A stretch of DNA of 33,216 nt from contig PHAW01000025.1 of assembly GCA_002841785.1 (NCBI GenBank), forward strand, positions 1 to 33,216. Reading direction: 5' to 3'. This DNA comes from Deltaproteobacteria bacterium HGW-Deltaproteobacteria-3 (GTDB lineage: Bacteria > Desulfobacterota > Desulfobulbia > Desulfobulbales > Desulfurivibrionaceae). Of the stretch, positions 31,733 to 33,216 are shown piece by piece. The position numbers and the translations under genes are program-made. The notes beneath the pieces were generated by a model, which ran no database searches, was not told where the DNA came from, and saw nothing but the letters and a program-made list of their open reading frames with translations. Numbering within the stretch: position 1 is the stretch's first letter; every line of letters starts with the position of its first letter.

Positions 31733-31770
31733 AAAAAAAAATCCCCGGACCGATAAGTATCGATCAGAGG
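31733..31770 (-). terminator. Riboswitch 3 terminator
   Basis: On the minus strand CCTCTGATCGATA pairs with TATCGGTCCGGGG (13 pairs, one mismatch, short loop), followed by nine T. The 3' arm and T run (CGGTCCGGGGATTTTTTTTT) are the same as in the riboswitch 1 terminator. It lies about 155 bases before btuB, so control of the uptake operon is by transcription attenuation. Confidence 0.85.
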
Positions 31771-31840
31771 ATTTCCCGAATTATCCACTGTACCAGCAGC
31801 ACGCCTCACAGTCCACGGGAGGTATGCTATATAGTATCTC

Positions 31841-31995
31841 AAGGCAGGTCTTCTGACTTCCGGTTCGTCCTTGTTTCGCGCCTTCCCGTTCAAAAAAACA
31901 GTGGCTGTATTGCGAAACTCGTCCCCGGTTACAGCGGCGGGCCCGTCCCGGATTTACACCGGGTTCCCTATTAAGCTCTCTTCAGAGCACCTGAG
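31841..31995 (-). ncRNA. Cobalamin riboswitch 3 (upstream of btuB)
   Basis: A B12 riboswitch on the minus strand. It begins with CAGGTGCTCTGAAGAGAGCTT, whose first 20 bases fix the P1-P2 region, continues with GGGAACCCGGTG and CCCGCCGCTGTAACCGGGG, and ends in GAAGTCAGAAGACCTGCC next to 31843. It is nearly the same as riboswitch 1, including the variable arm with its T7 run. It controls btuB and probably the whole uptake operon. Confidence 0.93.
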
Positions 31996-32007
31996 ATATG
32001 AGCGTCA

Positions 32008-32035
32008 AATCTAGCGGATTCCCGATTAAAGTCAA
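32008..32035 (-). promoter_or_regulatory. Sigma-70-type promoter for riboswitch 3 and the uptake operon
   Basis: On the minus strand a TTGACT -35 (32030-32035) and a TAGATT -10 (32008-32013) are separated by 16 bases. Transcription would start near 32001, just before the aptamer, which is exactly where a riboswitch promoter is expected. Confidence 0.6.
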
Positions 32036-32093
32036 GAAATTTGTTGTTCCGCCGGCTTGCGCATATGGCTGTTAGCTGCGGGCTTACCGCTGA

Positions 32094-33216
32094 CTATGCT
32101 TCCTTGATCGCCAGCAACGGCTCCATCCGGGCCAGGCGCAGGATGGGAATGGCTGCGCCGATGAGACAGATGGCGATGCCGCCTGCCATGGCGATGAGGC
32201 CGATGGTGATGTTGCCCGTGGTTATGACCGAAACGGCACCAAGGGTGCGGAGCAGGGTGAAATCCTTGGCCAGATAATGGATCAGGGAGTGGCCCATGAC
32301 CACCCCGGCAACGCCGCCCATAGTGCTGATCAGCAACGCCTCGGCCAGAAAGATCTTCATGATGTGGATCTGATGGGCGCCGATGGCCCGGAGGATGCCG
32401 ACCTCCCGCCGCCTCTCGTTGGCAAGCACGGTGAAGGTTGACCAGGCAAGCAGCAGGGCGAGCAGCGAGGAGATGAGGATGGTGATGGAGAACACCCGGA
32501 GGATGTCCCCCAGGGTGTTTCGGACGTCGGCGCCGATGTCGCCCCTGGTCATCACCCCCACAGTGGGGTTGATGGTGCGGATATCCGCCACCACCTTGTC
32601 CGTCGACACCCCGTCTTTCACCTTGATGAAGATGATGGAGATTTTACCGGCCTGATAGCCGCCCGTTGCCTCGGGGGAGATCTTGTTCAGGTCGTCGAGG
32701 CGCATGAACACCCCATGGTCAAGGCCGGTGCGGGTCTGCTGGAGATGGCCGACCACCTTGACGCCCTTGCCGAAAAGGCTGGCCGTGTTGATCAGGCCGA
32801 GATACTCGTACACATAGCTGCCCACGTAAATTTCGCCCGGCTCCAAACGTTTGGGCCCGGTCTCCAGCCAGGGGACGACCACAAAATCCTTGTCCTGGTC
32901 AAAGACGATGACCTGCCCTTCATCGATGCTGCAACACCCGGAACTCAGGGTGTTGAGGTAGATATGGTAGGTCGCCTGCTTGATGTCGGGCAACTCGCTG
33001 ATGTCGTCGAACACGAACTTATCCATGTAAAAGCTCTTGATCTTGCTTTCCAGGATGAATTCCTCGGCGTTGCCCTTGGCCTCGGAGGGCACGATGACGA
33101 TATCCGCGCCGAGCCGTTTGCTTGCCTCCTCGATATCGTCTTCCACCGCCTTGTTAAAGAGCATGGCAAAGGTCAGCAGGGCGACGAGCAGACCAACCGC
33201 CAGCATGAGGATAAGG
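32094..33216 (-). CDS. FtsX/MacB-type ABC transporter permease (5' end outside window)
   Basis: The permease subunit of a MacB/LolCE-like transporter. A first membrane helix (MLAVGLLVALLTFAMLFNKA) is followed by a large extracytoplasmic domain with paired cysteines in LSSGCCSIDEGQVIVFD and VVPWLETGPKRLEPGEIYVG, then three C-terminal helices of the FtsX domain around VFSITILISSLLALLLAWST, ERRREVGILRAIGAHQ and MAGGIAICLIGAAIPILRLA. It ends with EPLLAIKEA. The frame is still open at the window end, so the ATG at 33206 is probably internal. The 'CC' domain type occurs in a family often linked to metal transport, though this is from memory. A remnant of its 3' end lies at 22490-22690. Confidence 0.88.
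   Translation of the reverse strand, partial: LILMLAVGLLVALLTFAMLFNKAVEDDIEEASKRLGADIVIVPSEAKGNAEEFILESKIKSFYMDKFVFDDISELPDIKQATYHIYLNTLSSGCCSIDEGQVIVFDQDKDFVVVPWLETGPKRLEPGEIYVGSYVYEYLGLINTASLFGKGVKVVGHLQQTRTGLDHGVFMRLDDLNKISPEATGGYQAGKISIIFIKVKDGVSTDKVVADIRTINPTVGVMTRGDIGADVRNTLGDILRVFSITILISSLLALLLAWSTFTVLANERRREVGILRAIGAHQIHIMKIFLAEALLISTMGGVAGVVMGHSLIHYLAKDFTLLRTLGAVSVITTGNITIGLIAMAGGIAICLIGAAIPILRLARMEPLLAIKEA

Overview
The window looks like a chromosome segment of an anaerobic, GC-rich deltaproteobacterium, probably a Desulfobulbaceae-like member of Desulfobacterota. This is inferred from gene content, not from a search: an oxygen-independent (cbi) cobalamin pathway, a cobaltochelatase of the CbiK type with a signal peptide, an FmdE-family protein paired with a molybdopterin-binding protein, and a Cache-type chemoreceptor. 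I see no rRNA, tRNA, CRISPR array or transposase.

Left part (1-9113), mixed housekeeping and signalling: the end of a GGDEF diguanylate cyclase; a convergent pair of minus-strand genes (M20D amidohydrolase, then a small SAM methyltransferase); a plus-strand TPR-methyltransferase fusion; a frame-broken TraR/DksA zinc-finger gene; a ribosome hibernation factor fused to a cold-shock-like domain; ArfB; a minus-strand fmdE plus MoeA-like pair; and a methyl-accepting chemotaxis protein.

Centre (9300-22452), plus strand, cobalamin synthesis: a first cobalamin riboswitch with a strong terminator controls a single Gate-domain membrane protein. A second riboswitch precedes a long, tightly overlapping operon in the order cbiK, btuC, btuD, btuF, cbiA, cbiC, cbiD, cbiET, cbiL, cbiF, cbiG, cbiH. 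It covers cobalt insertion and most ring methylations, ring contraction and a,c-amidation. No cbiJ, cbiP, cbiB or nucleotide-loop gene is visible.

Right part (22490-32093), minus strand, corrinoid uptake and salvage: a third cobalamin riboswitch, nearly the same as the first and with the same kind of terminator, precedes btuB, a secreted BtuF-CbiZ fusion, tonB, a second cbiA, a second btuF, a damaged btuC and a btuD. This operon converges on the biosynthesis operon. It would bring corrinoids across the outer membrane using its own TonB, process them in the periplasm, and import them.

The uptake operon is bracketed by two same-orientation copies of the 3' end of an FtsX-type permease gene: an intact one at 32094-33216 and a decayed remnant at about 22490-22690. 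This suggests the cassette was inserted or moved as a unit. Several genes carry lesions (traR/dksA, cbiK, second btuC), and two palindromic repeats sit in or beside genes of the biosynthesis operon (5' end of btuF, in frame inside cbiD). True decay and assembly error cannot be told apart from one sequence.
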